Origin: Emcibacter sp. | GTDB lineage: Bacteria; Pseudomonadota; Alphaproteobacteria; Sphingomonadales; Emcibacteraceae | Length of the DNA: 64,000 bases | NCBI GenBank assembly: GCA_021774785.1 | Contig: JAJFIQ010000026.1 | Location: 434,001-498,000 of the forward strand | Reading direction: 5' to 3' | Shown here: one piece after another, positions 26,769-36,703 of the stretch | Numbering within the stretch: position 1 is the first letter of the stretch | Layout: each line of letters starts with the position of its first letter | Notes under the pieces: model-generated | What the model was told of the DNA's origin: nothing | What the model saw: only the letters and a program-made list of their open reading frames with translations | Databases searched by the model: none | Program-made: the position numbers and the translations under genes

Positions 26769-28127
26769 ATGACAACCTCAGAAACAATATTTGCTTTGTC
26801 CAGCGGCAAAGGCCGGGCAGGGGTTTCAGTTATTCGTCTATCTGGCCCGGAAATAGCCCCGGCTATATTAGCGCTCACAGATAGAAAAACATTGCCGGCT
26901 CCCCGTGAAGCCCAGCTATGTTGGTTTAAAGACCCACATACGGATGTAAGGCTGGACCACGGTCTGCTACTTTTTTTCCCCGGACCAAAAAGCTTTACCG
27001 GCGAGGATGTTGCGGAATTTCATATACACGGGGGCCGTGCGGTGGTCACTGGGTTTCTGGAAGTTCTGTCAAAACTACCCGGTCTAAGGATCGCGTTACC
27101 CGGCGAGTTTACCCGCAGGGCATTTGATAATGGCAAGATGGATTTGACCGCAGCAGAAGGGCTGGCCGATCTGATCAATGCGGAAACAGAAGCGCAGCGC
27201 CGGCAAGCGCTCAGGCTTATGGACGGCCAGCTGGCGGCATTATATGAGGGGTGGCGCAAGGAAATCGTAACCGCCCAGGCTTATCTTGAGGCGGATATTG
27301 ATTTTGCTGACGAAGAAATACCTGATGATGTTACCGCCGGGGTTGTTCCGATCATAAGGGCCTTACGTGAAAAAATTATTCAGCATATGGGCGACGGCTT
27401 TAAGGGTGAACGCATCAGGGATGGTTTGCAGGTTGTGATATTGGGGGAGCCCAATATTGGAAAATCCACGCTGCTAAATTTTTTGTCAAAAAGGGATGTG
27501 GCCATTGTGACCGATATTGCAGGGACCACCCGCGATCTGCTGGAGGTTCACCTGGATATTGATGGTTTTCCGGTAACGGTCGTCGATACTGCGGGTATCA
27601 GGGAAAGCCTGGACGCTATTGAGGTTGAAGGGATTCGTCGCGCCGAAGTGCGGGCGCAGGATGCGGACATAAAAATTATTCTTATAGCGGCCTGTGACTG
27701 GCCCGCAGTACCGGAAAGGCTGAAAGACCAGATAGACCATAATACAATTATTTTGCTTAATAAGACGGACCTATATCCAGCGGATATAGAAAACCTGTCC
27801 TATCAAGGCTCTGCCTGTCTGGCAGTTCTGCCTGTATCGGTAAAACATGAAAAGGGGTTGAGAGTATTTTTGGAGAAGCTTTCGGGGGAGGTAGAAAAAC
27901 GTATGGAGCTTTCCGATACGCCGAACCTTACGCGCATTCGTCACCGGGCCGCATTGGCGGCCTGTCTGGTACATCTGAATCGTTTTAACGAATCCCACCA
28001 TAAGGAGCTGGCGTTATTAGCAGAAGATTTGCGCATGGCTGCGCGAAATCTTGGGGCTATTACGGGTCGGGTTGATGTGGAAGATATTCTGGATGTGATT
28101 TTTTCTGAGTTCTGTATAGGCAAGTGA
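26769..28127 (+). CDS. mnmE: tRNA modification GTPase MnmE
   Basis: MnmE with MnmG adds the carboxymethylaminomethyl group to U34 of certain tRNAs. The N-terminal folate-binding domain has FHIHGGRAVV and RRAFDNGKMDLTAAEGLADLI. The GTPase domain has G1 GEPNIGKST, G2 GTTRD, G3 DTAG and G4 NKTD. The protein ends in CIGK, the C-terminal Cys motif required for activity. Length is 452 residues. A parS site lies 4 bases after its stop. Confidence 0.97.
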   Translation: MTTSETIFALSSGKGRAGVSVIRLSGPEIAPAILALTDRKTLPAPREAQLCWFKDPHTDVRLDHGLLLFFPGPKSFTGEDVAEFHIHGGRAVVTGFLEVLSKLPGLRIALPGEFTRRAFDNGKMDLTAAEGLADLINAETEAQRRQALRLMDGQLAALYEGWRKEIVTAQAYLEADIDFADEEIPDDVTAGVVPIIRALREKIIQHMGDGFKGERIRDGLQVVILGEPNIGKSTLLNFLSKRDVAIVTDIAGTTRDLLEVHLDIDGFPVTVVDTAGIRESLDAIEVEGIRRAEVRAQDADIKIILIAACDWPAVPERLKDQIDHNTIILLNKTDLYPADIENLSYQGSACLAVLPVSVKHEKGLRVFLEKLSGEVEKRMELSDTPNLTRIRHRAALAACLVHLNRFNESHHKELALLAEDLRMAARNLGAITGRVDVEDILDVIFSEFCIGK

Positions 28128-28131
28128 ATAA

Positions 28132-28147
28132 TGTTTCACGTGGAACA
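28132..28147. other. parS: parS site 1 (ParB centromere site)
   Basis: TGTTTCACGTGGAACA is a full 16-bp match, read on the minus strand, to the bacterial parS consensus TGTTNCACGTGAAACA. ParB nucleates here and spreads. It lies between mnmE and mnmG, about 7.7 kb from oriC, and is the reverse complement of parS site 2. Confidence 0.95.
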
Positions 28148-28159
28148 TTGATTCAGCCT

Positions 28160-28188
28160 TTGACTTTGTTTTGCTAAAAAACTAGAGT
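28160..28188 (+). promoter_or_regulatory. Possible promoter of mnmG-rsmG-parA-parB
   Basis: TTGACT (28160-28165), a 17-base spacer and TAGAGT (28183-28188) make a sigma70-like pair about 42 bases before the mnmG ATG. The -10 is weak. parS site 1 is just upstream, so ParB spreading could silence it. Confidence 0.4.
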
Positions 28189-28229
28189 CCCGTCCTTATT
28201 GTAAATGTAATTTCAGAGCAAGATTATAA

Positions 28230-30092
28230 ATGTTCCACTATGATGTCATTGTGATTGGCGGCGGGCATGCCGGATGTGAGGCGGCGGCGGCTTCTGCGCG
28301 CTTTGGTGCCCGAACCCTTTTGATCACCCACAGGCTTGAAACCATCGGCGAAATGTCTTGTAATCCGGCCATAGGCGGCTTGGGCAAAGGCCATCTGGTG
28401 CGAGAGATTGATGCGCTGGATGGGGTTATGGGCCGGGTAATTGATGAGGCGGGCATCCAGTTCCGCATGCTCAATAAACGCAAAGGCCCGGCCGTTCGTG
28501 GCCCACGGGCGCAGGCGGATCGAAAATTATATCGTACCGCCATGCAGAATCACATTCTCAATTATCCTAATCTGGATGTAAAAACCGCTGCGGTGGAGGG
28601 TTTGATACTTTCCCGTGAAGGGGACGCACAAAAAGTTTCTGGAGTGACAACCACCGAAGGGGAGAAACTTCATGCTGGCCGGGTGATCCTGACTACAGGA
28701 ACATTTCTGCGCGGTATGATCCATATTGGTGATAAGCAAATACCGGCGGGCCGGGTGGGGGAGGCGCCATCTCTAGGTCTATCTGATACCCTTGAGAAAG
28801 CGGGTTTCTGTCTAGATCGGTTGAAAACCGGAACTCCGCCCCGATTAGATGGCAAGACCATTGACTGGTCTGTATGCGCTATTCAGCCGGGTGATACGCC
28901 ACCCGTACCCTTTTCCTTTATCAATAAGGAAATAATGGTACCGCAGATTTCCTGCAATATCACCCATACTACGGAAAAAACACATGCTTTGATCCGGGAC
29001 AATCTTTCTAAATCAGCCATGTATAGTGGAAATATTGAGGGTATAGGCCCCCGTTATTGCCCGTCTATTGAGGATAAGGTAGTGCGGTTTGCCGATAAAT
29101 CTCAGCATCAAATTTTTCTGGAACCGGAGGGGTTAGATGATGATACTGTTTATCCCAACGGCATTTCCACATCTTTACCCGAAGCTGTGCAGCTTGACTA
29201 TATCCGTACCATACCGGGGCTGGAAAATGTTTTGGTCAAGCAATTTGGCTATGCCATTGAATATGACTTTGTCGACCCCCGTGAACTGCTGGTGACGTTG
29301 GAAACAAAAAAGATTTCGGGACTATATTTTGCTGGACAAATTAATGGCACCACCGGCTATGAAGAAGCCGCAGCACAGGGCCTGATGGCGGGGTTTAATG
29401 CAGCAAGGTCCGCAGCGGGAAATAATAATTTTATACTGGACCGGGCCGATGCCTATATTGGTGTGATGATTGATGATTTGGTAAGTAAGGGAACTCGCGA
29501 ACCGTACCGTATGTTCACGAGCCGCGCTGAATACCGCCTTAAGCTAAGGTCGGATAATGCCGATCAACGACTAACCCCACTAGGTATTCGGGCAGGGGTT
29601 GTTGGCGCAGAACGCGAAAAGCTGTTTTCTAACAAGATTGACGCACTGGAAAAATATAGCTCTATGGTTGAGGCTCATACTATCTCACCCAACAAGGCGG
29701 CTGGCTTTGGGCTGAAAATAAATCAGGATGGGGTGAAGCGTTCTGGGAAAACCCTTTTGTCCTATGCGGGAATTTCTATGACTGACTTGATTAAAATATG
29801 GCCGGAGTTTAGCCAGATTCCTTCAGAGATAGTGGAGCAGATAGAGATTGATGCCACCTACAGCGCTTATCTTGAACGACAGGATGCGGATATTCTGGCC
29901 TTTCGTAAAGATGAAAATCTTCTTCTGTCCAAGGATATTGATTATTCTGCCATTGGCGGACTATCTAATGAAGTGCGCGAAAAGCTGATACAGGCCCGAC
30001 CAGCAACATTAGGCAGAGCAGCTCGTCTATCTGGCGTCACGCCGGTGGCACTCAACAGTCTTCTCAGATATGTCAAAAGAAAGGCGAATTAA
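28230..30092 (+). CDS. mnmG: tRNA uridine 5-carboxymethylaminomethyl modification enzyme MnmG
   Basis: MnmG is the FAD-binding partner of MnmE in U34 modification. The N-terminal FAD motif [18 protein letters not shown] is near residues 10-27. [22 protein letters not shown] and GTPPRLDG are family signatures, and the C-terminal helical domain binds MnmE. Length is 620 residues. The rsmG gene starts 7 bases after its stop. MnmG (GidA) and RsmG (GidB) lie next to parAB near the origin in many bacteria. Confidence 0.98.
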   Translation: MFHYDVIVIGGGHAGCEAAAASARFGARTLLITHRLETIGEMSCNPAIGGLGKGHLVREIDALDGVMGRVIDEAGIQFRMLNKRKGPAVRGPRAQADRKLYRTAMQNHILNYPNLDVKTAAVEGLILSREGDAQKVSGVTTTEGEKLHAGRVILTTGTFLRGMIHIGDKQIPAGRVGEAPSLGLSDTLEKAGFCLDRLKTGTPPRLDGKTIDWSVCAIQPGDTPPVPFSFINKEIMVPQISCNITHTTEKTHALIRDNLSKSAMYSGNIEGIGPRYCPSIEDKVVRFADKSQHQIFLEPEGLDDDTVYPNGISTSLPEAVQLDYIRTIPGLENVLVKQFGYAIEYDFVDPRELLVTLETKKISGLYFAGQINGTTGYEEAAAQGLMAGFNAARSAAGNNNFILDRADAYIGVMIDDLVSKGTREPYRMFTSRAEYRLKLRSDNADQRLTPLGIRAGVVGAEREKLFSNKIDALEKYSSMVEAHTISPNKAAGFGLKINQDGVKRSGKTLLSYAGISMTDLIKIWPEFSQIPSEIVEQIEIDATYSAYLERQDADILAFRKDENLLLSKDIDYSAIGGLSNEVREKLIQARPATLGRAARLSGVTPVALNSLLRYVKRKAN

Positions 30093-30098
30093 GCCATT

Positions 30099-30728
30099 AT
30101 GCCCAAGGTATTTGATGAGAATCTGTTTTTTGAAAAGGTCAATGTTCCACGTGAAACAATGGAGAATATTCGTACCTATGCGATTCTTCTGAAAAAATGG
30201 CAGAAAAGACTTAATCTGGTTGGCGAGACAACCATACCAGACCTTTGGTTGCGACATTTTTATGACAGCTATCAGTTAAAAGCACAATTTGATATGTCAA
30301 AATCGGAAAATTTGCGGATTCTCGATATTGGCAGTGGTGCCGGCTTTCCGGGTCTGCTACTGTCCATGCTCGGCCTTGGCGAATTTCATATGGTGGAAAG
30401 CAATGGAAAAAAATGCACCTTCATGCGCCAGGTTATCAGGGAGACCAGCTGTAATGCCATAATCCATAATGAACGGGCGGAAATGATGATGCCTTTTCCT
30501 GTGGACTATATCATCTCCCGGGCCTGTGCCTCCCTTGAGAAACTATTTGATTTGGGGCGAAATTTTATACGAGATGATACTGTTTGTCTGTTTCTAAAGG
30601 GACAAAGTGCCGAGCAGGAAATCGCCGAAGCCATGTTAAAATGGGATTTTGAGGTTGAAAAGTTCACAAGCGTTGCCCAAGAAACGGGTATGATACTGAA
30701 AGCCAGTCATATAAAGGCTTTGCGTTAG
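30099..30728 (+). CDS. rsmG: 16S rRNA (guanine-N7) methyltransferase RsmG
   Basis: RsmG methylates G527 of 16S rRNA with S-adenosylmethionine; loss gives low-level streptomycin resistance. The SAM motif LDIGSGAGFPGLLLSML is at about 71-87, and RNLVGE-like KRLNLVGETTIPDLWLRHFYDS precedes it. The length of 209 residues is normal. The codons for residues NVPRET (about 15-20) are written in parS site 2, so this stretch serves both protein and centromere. Confidence 0.97.
   Translation: MPKVFDENLFFEKVNVPRETMENIRTYAILLKKWQKRLNLVGETTIPDLWLRHFYDSYQLKAQFDMSKSENLRILDIGSGAGFPGLLLSMLGLGEFHMVESNGKKCTFMRQVIRETSCNAIIHNERAEMMMPFPVDYIISRACASLEKLFDLGRNFIRDDTVCLFLKGQSAEQEIAEAMLKWDFEVEKFTSVAQETGMILKASHIKALR
30143..30158. 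other. parS: parS site 2, inside rsmG
   Basis: TGTTCCACGTGAAACA matches the parS consensus exactly on the plus strand. It is the exact reverse complement of site 1, 2 kb upstream. It lies in the first 20 codons of rsmG. Confidence 0.96.
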
Positions 30729-30747
30729 TTATTATGAGGAAAAGTGA

Positions 30748-31563
30748 TTGAATATGTCCACAAAGTTATCCACAGAAACCAAAAAGACAGAAATCATTGC
30801 CATAGCCAATCAAAAGGGCGGCGTCGGTAAAACTACAACCACCATAAATCTGGCAACGGCTTTGGTGGCGGCCAAGAAAAAAGTTTTGCTGATCGATATG
30901 GATCCTCAAGGAAATGCCAGTACCGGATTAGGACGCGAACGGGAAAATCGCGACAATAGTATTTATGAAATTCTCATGGGGGAGATCGGTTTGGGTGATG
31001 CAATTGTCGACTCAATCGTACCGGGTTTGTCGTTGGTATCGTCAACCATTGACCTTGTGGGGGCGGAGCTGGAGCTGGTAAATGATAGCCAGCGGACCTA
31101 TCGTCTGAGAAAAGCCTTACAGGACCCGGTCATTGATCAGTTTGATTATATTCTGATTGACTGTCCTCCATCTTTGAGCCTTTTGACCTTGAATTCACTG
31201 GCGGCGGCCCGTTCTGTGCTCGTGCCGCTCCAGTGTGAATTTTTTGCGCTGGAGGGCCTAAGCCTGCTGCTCAGGACCATTGAGACCGTGAAGACTAATT
31301 TTAATCCGGCATTGGAAATAGAAGGTGTGGTTCTGACCATGTTTGATGGAAGGAATAATCTTTCAAGTCAGGTGGCCAGCGATGTAAGGGGGTATCTGGG
31401 GCAGAAGGTATTCAAGACTGTGATTCCGCGGAATGTTCGTGTTTCAGAAGCTCCGTCCCACGGTAAACCAGTGTTACTTTATGATTATAAATGCAGCGGT
31501 AGTCAGGCCTATATTCGTTTGGCGCGGGAATTATTACGCCGAGAGCTGGCAAGAGCCGCTTAA
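30748..31563 (+). CDS. parA: Chromosome partitioning ATPase ParA
   Basis: ParA (Soj) is the Walker-type ATPase that moves ParB-parS complexes. The deviant Walker A motif KGGVGKTTTTINLA is near residues 24-37. LLIDMDPQGNAS and DYILIDCPPSLSLLTLN follow. Two starts compete: a TTG at 30748, spaced 7 bases from GAGGA, and an ATG at 30754. I kept the TTG because of that spacing; the difference is two residues. Length is 271. It precedes parB by 31 bases. Confidence 0.97.
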   Translation: MNMSTKLSTETKKTEIIAIANQKGGVGKTTTTINLATALVAAKKKVLLIDMDPQGNASTGLGRERENRDNSIYEILMGEIGLGDAIVDSIVPGLSLVSSTIDLVGAELELVNDSQRTYRLRKALQDPVIDQFDYILIDCPPSLSLLTLNSLAAARSVLVPLQCEFFALEGLSLLLRTIETVKTNFNPALEIEGVVLTMFDGRNNLSSQVASDVRGYLGQKVFKTVIPRNVRVSEAPSHGKPVLLYDYKCSGSQAYIRLARELLRRELARAA

Positions 31564-31594
31564 TATAATAAGGGCCAATCAAGGAAATTTTTAA

Positions 31595-32518
31595 ATGGCG
31601 ACAAAGTTAAAAACCAATAAAAAAACAACCAAGAACAAGGGGTTAGGTCGTGGCCTGTCCGCGCTTATGGGAGCTACCGACAAGGAATATACCAATATTA
31701 CCATGTCTGAGGCACCACGGGACCGGGATTTACCTATTGAGTTTTTAGTTCCCAACCCTTATCAGCCCCGCTTTTATTTTGATGCCCAGAAATCTGCTGA
31801 TTTGATCCAGTCCATTAAGGAGCGCGGCATACTTCAACCTCTGCTGGTTCGCCGCCGTGGTACGTTGGATGAGTATGAAATCATCGCCGGTGAGCGGCGC
31901 TGGCGTGCGGCACAGGCAGCAGGCCTCCATAATATTCCTGTTCTAATACGGGATATGAGTGATGCGGAGGCCCTGGAAATTGCGCTCATAGAAAATATTC
32001 AGCGTCATGACTTAAGCCCCATAGAGGAGGCCATGGGTTATAAGCGCCTGATGGATGAATTTCACCATACTCAAGAACAATTGAGCCATGTGGTTGGCAA
32101 AAGCCGTAGCCACATTGCCAATATTCTGCGCCTGTTAGCACTGCCAGAGGCCGTCCGACAGTTGGTTACCGAAGGGAAATTGAGCATGGGACATGCTCGT
32201 GCTCTTATCACTGTGGATGATGCAGAAGCCATGGCCCAACGCATTATAACCGAAGGATTAAGCGTCCGTCAGGTGGAGGCTATTGCAAAAAAAGGCAAGC
32301 CAAAACCCCGGGGGAAATCACCCGCCGGGACTAAAACGTACAAGCTGGATAAGGATGCGGATACCATTGCCCTTGAGAATGATCTATCGCTTAGTCTGGG
32401 CCTTGCGGTATCTATTGAATTCAACAGCGATGAAAGTGGCGAACTGCGCCTGCAGTATAAAAGCCTTGAGCAACTGGACGATATTTGCCAGCGTTTGGGT
32501 GGCGCCGATAGTCTATAG
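31595..32518 (+). CDS. parB: Chromosome partitioning protein ParB
   Basis: ParB is the CTPase that binds parS and spreads as a clamp. The N-terminal domain has PNPYQPRFYFD and the CTP-binding GERRWRAAQAAG. The HTH lies near QLSHVVGKSRSHIANILRLLALP, and a C-terminal dimer domain closes the protein at 307 residues. The first 20 residues are basic, holding the LGRGLSALMG sequence that contacts ParA. Both cognate parS sites are in this window. Confidence 0.97.
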   Translation: MATKLKTNKKTTKNKGLGRGLSALMGATDKEYTNITMSEAPRDRDLPIEFLVPNPYQPRFYFDAQKSADLIQSIKERGILQPLLVRRRGTLDEYEIIAGERRWRAAQAAGLHNIPVLIRDMSDAEALEIALIENIQRHDLSPIEEAMGYKRLMDEFHHTQEQLSHVVGKSRSHIANILRLLALPEAVRQLVTEGKLSMGHARALITVDDAEAMAQRIITEGLSVRQVEAIAKKGKPKPRGKSPAGTKTYKLDKDADTIALENDLSLSLGLAVSIEFNSDESGELRLQYKSLEQLDDICQRLGGADSL

Positions 32519-32559
32519 TACTGAAAAACATAGAAAAATACATATTTTAAGCTTAAAAG

Positions 32560-32572
32560 GACTAATTTAGTC
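32560..32572. promoter_or_regulatory. IscR type-1-like operator upstream of the suf regulator
   Basis: GACTAATTTAGTC is a perfect 13-bp palindrome and fits the core GACTRWWWYAGTC of the E. coli IscR type-1 consensus exactly. It lies about 100 bases before the Rrf2 gene, just upstream of a TTGACA at 32582-32587. Binding by the encoded regulator, i.e. autoregulation, is an inference. Confidence 0.65.
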
Positions 32573-32615
32573 TGATTTATATTGACAAATCCTTAAATAA
32601 GGCCCATTTAATAGA

Positions 32616-32630
32616 ATACTAAAATGGTAT
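32616..32630. promoter_or_regulatory. Second, weaker IscR-like site
   Basis: ATACTAAAATGGTAT keeps 10 of the 13 core positions of the same motif. It lies about 42 bases before the Rrf2 start, where bound protein would block RNA polymerase. The promoter between the two sites would be TTGACA (32582) with a weak TTTAAT (32607-32612) at a 19-base spacing. Confidence 0.45.
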
Positions 32631-32671
32631 GGATTAAGGGCCCCTCTAGATTTTGCGAGGAGTAAGTTAAT

Positions 32672-33139
32672 ATGATCAAATTATCGAATTTGGCCGATTA
32701 CGCTGTTGAGCTGATGTGCTGCATTGCTCTTAAGCCGGATGATATTCATTCATCTGTGGGGCTTGCTGATCTTACAGAGGTTCATCTGCCAACGGTAAGT
32801 AAGATACTCGGAACTATGGCACGAGCAGGTCTGCTCACATCCCACAGAGGGCTGAACGGTGGTTTTAGTCTGGCAATTCCAGCAGAAAAAATAACAATTG
32901 CAGATATTATAGAGGCCGTAGATGGCCCAGTACAATTAACCAATTGTCTGGGCGAAGGCACCGCTGAGTGTGACAGAATCAGTAGCTGCGGCACCAGAAG
33001 CCAATGGTCCAGAATAAACGAGGCGGTAAAGGGTGCACTGGGTAGTGTGCTTTTATCACATATGATAGACAGCGTTCCTGATTTTATCGGGGATGGCAAG
33101 GCGGATGACCTGCCCTTGATAGCGAAGACAATTAACTAG
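32672..33139 (+). CDS. Rrf2-family regulator of the SUF operon
   Basis: This 155-residue protein has the Rrf2 winged helix (LSNLADYAVELMCCIAL, then TVSKILGTMARAGLLTSHRGLNGGFSL). Three cysteines, in NCLGEGTAECDRISSCG at about 92-107, can bind a 2Fe-2S cluster. Their spacing C-x7-C-x5-C differs from the C-x5-C-x5-C of IscR. Its place as first gene before sufB marks it as the SUF system regulator type. The two palindromes upstream suggest that it senses Fe-S status and represses its own operon. Confidence 0.9.
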   Translation: MIKLSNLADYAVELMCCIALKPDDIHSSVGLADLTEVHLPTVSKILGTMARAGLLTSHRGLNGGFSLAIPAEKITIADIIEAVDGPVQLTNCLGEGTAECDRISSCGTRSQWSRINEAVKGALGSVLLSHMIDSVPDFIGDGKADDLPLIAKTIN

Positions 33140-33151
33140 GTCCACAAGAAT

Positions 33152-34606
33152 ATGGTAGCAACAAAAGAAGCTCAAAAAACCGTCGAAGACGTTACGGGTG
33201 AATATAAATATGGCTTCGTCACCGATATTGAGACGGAAAAAGCCCCGAAGGGTCTGAGCGAAGACGTTATCCGCTTTATTTCCGCGAAAAAGGACGAGCC
33301 TGAGTGGTTGCTGGACTGGCGCCTGAAGGCCTATGCAAAGTGGCTGACTATGGAAGAGCCCACATGGGCCATGGTCGAATATCCTGAAATTGATTTTCAG
33401 GATATCTATTATTATTCAGCGCCAAAATCCGCAGATGATGGTCCAAAAAGCTTGGATGAGGTGGATCCGGAATTGCTCCGCACCTATGAAAAACTTGGAA
33501 TTTCCCTTCAAGAACAAGAGGTTCTGGCGGGCGTTGCCGTGGATATTGTCTTTGACAGCGTCTCAGTTGCGACCACATTCCGCAAGAAGTTGAAAGAAGC
33601 GGGCATTATATTCTGTTCTATTTCTGAAGCGGCACATGATTACCCAGACCTGATGAAAAAATATTTAGGGTCTGTGGTGCCGGTGGCGGATAATTTTTAT
33701 TCCTGCCTTAACAGTGCAGTCTTTACGGATGGAACATTTGTTTATATCCCGAAAGGTGTGCGCTGTCCCATGGAGCTCAGCACCTATTTTCGCATTAATG
33801 AGGCCAATACCGGACAGTTTGAACGGACCATCATCATAGCCGATGAAGGCTCTTACGTGTCTTATCTTGAGGGATGCACAGCCCCCCAGCGGGATGAGAA
33901 TCAGCTCCATGCGGCGGTGGTTGAACTGGTCACCCATGATGATGCGGAAATTAAATATTCCACGGTCCAAAACTGGTACCCTGGTGATAAGGAAGGCAAG
34001 GGTGGTATTTATAATTTTGTGACCAAGCGTGGAGCTTGTCGTGGTAAAAATTCAAAAATATCATGGACTCAGGTGGAAACCGGATCCGCGGTTACCTGGA
34101 AATACCCAAGCTGTCTGTTGATTGGTGATGGATCGGTCGGAGAATTTTATTCCGTGGCCATTACCAATAATTATCAGCAGGCCGATACCGGCACCAAAAT
34201 GATGCATATCGGTAAAAATACCTCTAGCACTATAATTTCCAAGGGTATTAGCGCTGGAAAGTCCCAAGCCACATACCGTGGGCTGGTCAAGGTGATGGCC
34301 GGGGCTGAAAATGCCCGCAACTTCACCCAGTGCGACAGCCTTCTGATTGGAGATCAATGTGGGGCCCATACAGTGCCCTATATTGAGATTAAAAACCCCA
34401 CAGCGCAGGTGGAGCATGAGGCGACAACCTCAAAAATCAGCGATGAACAGTTGTTTTATTGCCTGCAGCGCGGATTGGAGGTTGAGGATTCGGTGGCCTT
34501 GATCGTAAACGGCTTTTGTAAGGATGTGATGCAGCACTTGCCCATGGAATTTGCTGTGGAAGCCCAAAAATTGCTCGGCATTAGCCTTGAGGGTAGTGTT
34601 GGATAA
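33152..34606 (+). CDS. sufB: Fe-S cluster assembly scaffold SufB
   Basis: SufB with SufC and SufD forms the SufBC2D scaffold on which clusters are built from persulfide sulfur. The N-terminal domain ends near [13 protein letters not shown]. The core beta-helix has [19 protein letters not shown] and [19 protein letters not shown]. The C-terminal SufC-binding region has [23 protein letters not shown]. The length of 484 residues is typical. It follows the regulator by 12 bases. Confidence 0.98.
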   Translation: MVATKEAQKTVEDVTGEYKYGFVTDIETEKAPKGLSEDVIRFISAKKDEPEWLLDWRLKAYAKWLTMEEPTWAMVEYPEIDFQDIYYYSAPKSADDGPKSLDEVDPELLRTYEKLGISLQEQEVLAGVAVDIVFDSVSVATTFRKKLKEAGIIFCSISEAAHDYPDLMKKYLGSVVPVADNFYSCLNSAVFTDGTFVYIPKGVRCPMELSTYFRINEANTGQFERTIIIADEGSYVSYLEGCTAPQRDENQLHAAVVELVTHDDAEIKYSTVQNWYPGDKEGKGGIYNFVTKRGACRGKNSKISWTQVETGSAVTWKYPSCLLIGDGSVGEFYSVAITNNYQQADTGTKMMHIGKNTSSTIISKGISAGKSQATYRGLVKVMAGAENARNFTQCDSLLIGDQCGAHTVPYIEIKNPTAQVEHEATTSKISDEQLFYCLQRGLEVEDSVALIVNGFCKDVMQHLPMEFAVEAQKLLGISLEGSVG

Positions 34607-34628
34607 GACAACTTAAAGAGATAGCGAA

Positions 34629-35381
34629 ATGTTGGAAATAAAAAATTTACATGTGACTGTTGGCGGCAAGGAAATCCTGAAAGGGTTGAACCTAACCATT
34701 AATGATGGTGAGGTCCATGCCATTATGGGGCCAAATGGAGCGGGGAAAAGTACACTTTCTTATGCCATCTGCGGCAAGGACGGTTATGAAATTACTGAAG
34801 GGTCAGTAACTTACAAGGGTAAGGACTTTCTGGACATGAACCCTGATGAGCGGGCTGGCGAAGGCCTCTTTCTCGGTTTTCAGTATCCCGTGGAGATTCC
34901 CGGTGTCTCCAATATGAATTTTTTGCGTACCGCATTGAACAGCCAGAGGTGTTATCGGGGGGACAAGGATATGGCTGCGGTGGATTTCCTGAAACTGATC
35001 AGGGCCAAGGCAAAAGAGCTTGATATGGATCCGGAAATGTTGAAACGCCCGGTAAATGTTGGTTTTTCCGGCGGGGAAAAGAAACGAAACGAGATGGTTC
35101 AAATGGCGGTGCTGGACCCAAACCTTGCGGTTTTGGATGAAACGGATTCCGGACTGGATATTGACGCCCTTAAGATTGTTGCCGAGGGCATTAATCGCTT
35201 GCGCGCTAGTGATAAGGCAATTCTGATGATCACCCATTATCAGAGGCTTCTGGATTATGTGGTGCCGGATTATGTGCATATTCTAGCCGATGGCAGAATA
35301 GTGAAAACCGGCGACAAGAGTTTGGCTTTGGCGCTGGAAGAAAAAGGTTACGTGGGTCTTGGCATTACAGAAGCGGCTTGA
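34629..35381 (+). CDS. sufC: Fe-S assembly ATPase SufC
   Basis: SufC is the ABC-type ATPase whose dimerisation opens SufBD for iron entry. It has Walker A GPNGAGKST at about 35-43, signature FSGGEKKRNEM, Walker B LAVLDETDSGLDIDA and the switch His in MITHYQRLL. The D-loop region and the 250-residue length are standard. Its stop overlaps the earliest possible sufD start. Confidence 0.98.
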   Translation: MLEIKNLHVTVGGKEILKGLNLTINDGEVHAIMGPNGAGKSTLSYAICGKDGYEITEGSVTYKGKDFLDMNPDERAGEGLFLGFQYPVEIPGVSNMNFLRTALNSQRCYRGDKDMAAVDFLKLIRAKAKELDMDPEMLKRPVNVGFSGGEKKRNEMVQMAVLDPNLAVLDETDSGLDIDALKIVAEGINRLRASDKAILMITHYQRLLDYVVPDYVHILADGRIVKTGDKSLALALEEKGYVGLGITEAA

Positions 35382-36703
35382 GTGATATGGTAAAGATATT
35401 ACATCTGGAAAATCCAGAAATAGGCAAGCGATTTGAAGCAGTTAGGTCTTCTCTAACCGGTTGGGATCAGGCATGGCTGGATCAGCTTCGCGCGGAAGCC
35501 ATGACCCGGTTTGAGACAACCGGTATTCCTGGCCCAAAAGTTGAAGAATGGAAATATACCAATCTTGGCTTTTTGGCTAATGAGAATTTTGCAATTTCAA
35601 ATAAGGCCCGACAACAGACAGAAATCAAAACCTTGTTTGATAGGGCTCATATGGAAAATATCGATGGTCCCGTTGTGGTTTTTGTCAATGGCCATATTTA
35701 TCCGGCATTATCGTCTTATCCCGATGGTCATGGTATAAGCTTTGCCGTATTCTCAGAAAATTGTCAGGCGTTTCATCCGTCCCTGGCCAATATAGAATAC
35801 TCATCGGCTTTAAACGACCTGAATCGGGCTATGGTCACGGATGGTTATAGCTTGGAAATTGCGCCGGATGTGGTATTGGCTAAACCTATACAGGTTATTC
35901 ATATCGTAACATCTGCTACGGATATGAAACTGCTGCCTGTGCGGTCTCAGATTATAGCAGGCAAAAAGTCTAAAGCCCGGATCATTGAAACATTTATCGG
36001 GGCCGAGGGTGAGCGTTACTGGAGCCATATGGTCAGCGAGGTTACGCTGGCCGCAAAGGCAGAATTGTCATTGGTACAATTCCAGCTTCAGGGCAAACAG
36101 GCCATTCATATGACGGAGCTTCATACTAAAGTGGCTGAAAAAGCCAACTTTAGCCATATTAGTCTGCAACTTGGTTCTGAAATCAGCCGTACTGAGCTAC
36201 TGAACAGCTTTAACGGTGAATTTGCCAATGTGGATTTGCGCGGCGCCTACCTTGGCCGCATAAAGCAGTCCCATGATATTTTTACTCGGATCAATCATGA
36301 TCTGCCCAATTGTAACAGTAATCAATTATATCGCGGTGTTCTGGATGAGGGGGGAAAGTCGGCTTTTCAGGGAAAAGTGGTTGTGGCCCGTGATGCCCAA
36401 AAGACCAATGCCGACCAGTCCAATAAAAATTTACTGCTCAGCCGAAAAGCAGAGGCCAATGCAAAACCGGAACTTTTGATCTATGCCGATGATGTGAAAT
36501 GTTCCCACGGAGCAACGGTGGGGGAATTGGACAGTAATCAGCTTTTCTACCTGCGGTCACGGGGTTTGGATGAGGCCGCGGCAAAAGGTCTGCTGGTGGA
36601 AGCCTTTGTGTCAGAGGTCTTTGATGATCTGGATGATGAGATTCTGCGGGATAAATTTAAGGAAAAAGCTGCCGGCTGGCTGGCTCAGGAGTTGCCGTCA
36701 TGA
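35378..36703 (+). CDS. sufD: Fe-S assembly protein SufD
   Basis: SufD is the SufB paralogue in the scaffold. The 441 residues include the N-terminal helical segment (GPKVEEWKYTNLG), the beta-helix (AKANFSHISLQLGSEISRTEL) and the C-terminal SufC-binding motif CSHGATVGELDSNQLFYLRSRGLDE. The reading frame starts at a TTG (35378) that overlaps the sufC stop as TTGA. An ATG at 35387 would give a protein three residues shorter; the two cannot be told apart here. Confidence 0.96.
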   Translation: MSDMVKILHLENPEIGKRFEAVRSSLTGWDQAWLDQLRAEAMTRFETTGIPGPKVEEWKYTNLGFLANENFAISNKARQQTEIKTLFDRAHMENIDGPVVVFVNGHIYPALSSYPDGHGISFAVFSENCQAFHPSLANIEYSSALNDLNRAMVTDGYSLEIAPDVVLAKPIQVIHIVTSATDMKLLPVRSQIIAGKKSKARIIETFIGAEGERYWSHMVSEVTLAAKAELSLVQFQLQGKQAIHMTELHTKVAEKANFSHISLQLGSEISRTELLNSFNGEFANVDLRGAYLGRIKQSHDIFTRINHDLPNCNSNQLYRGVLDEGGKSAFQGKVVVARDAQKTNADQSNKNLLLSRKAEANAKPELLIYADDVKCSHGATVGELDSNQLFYLRSRGLDEAAAKGLLVEAFVSEVFDDLDDEILRDKFKEKAAGWLAQELPS

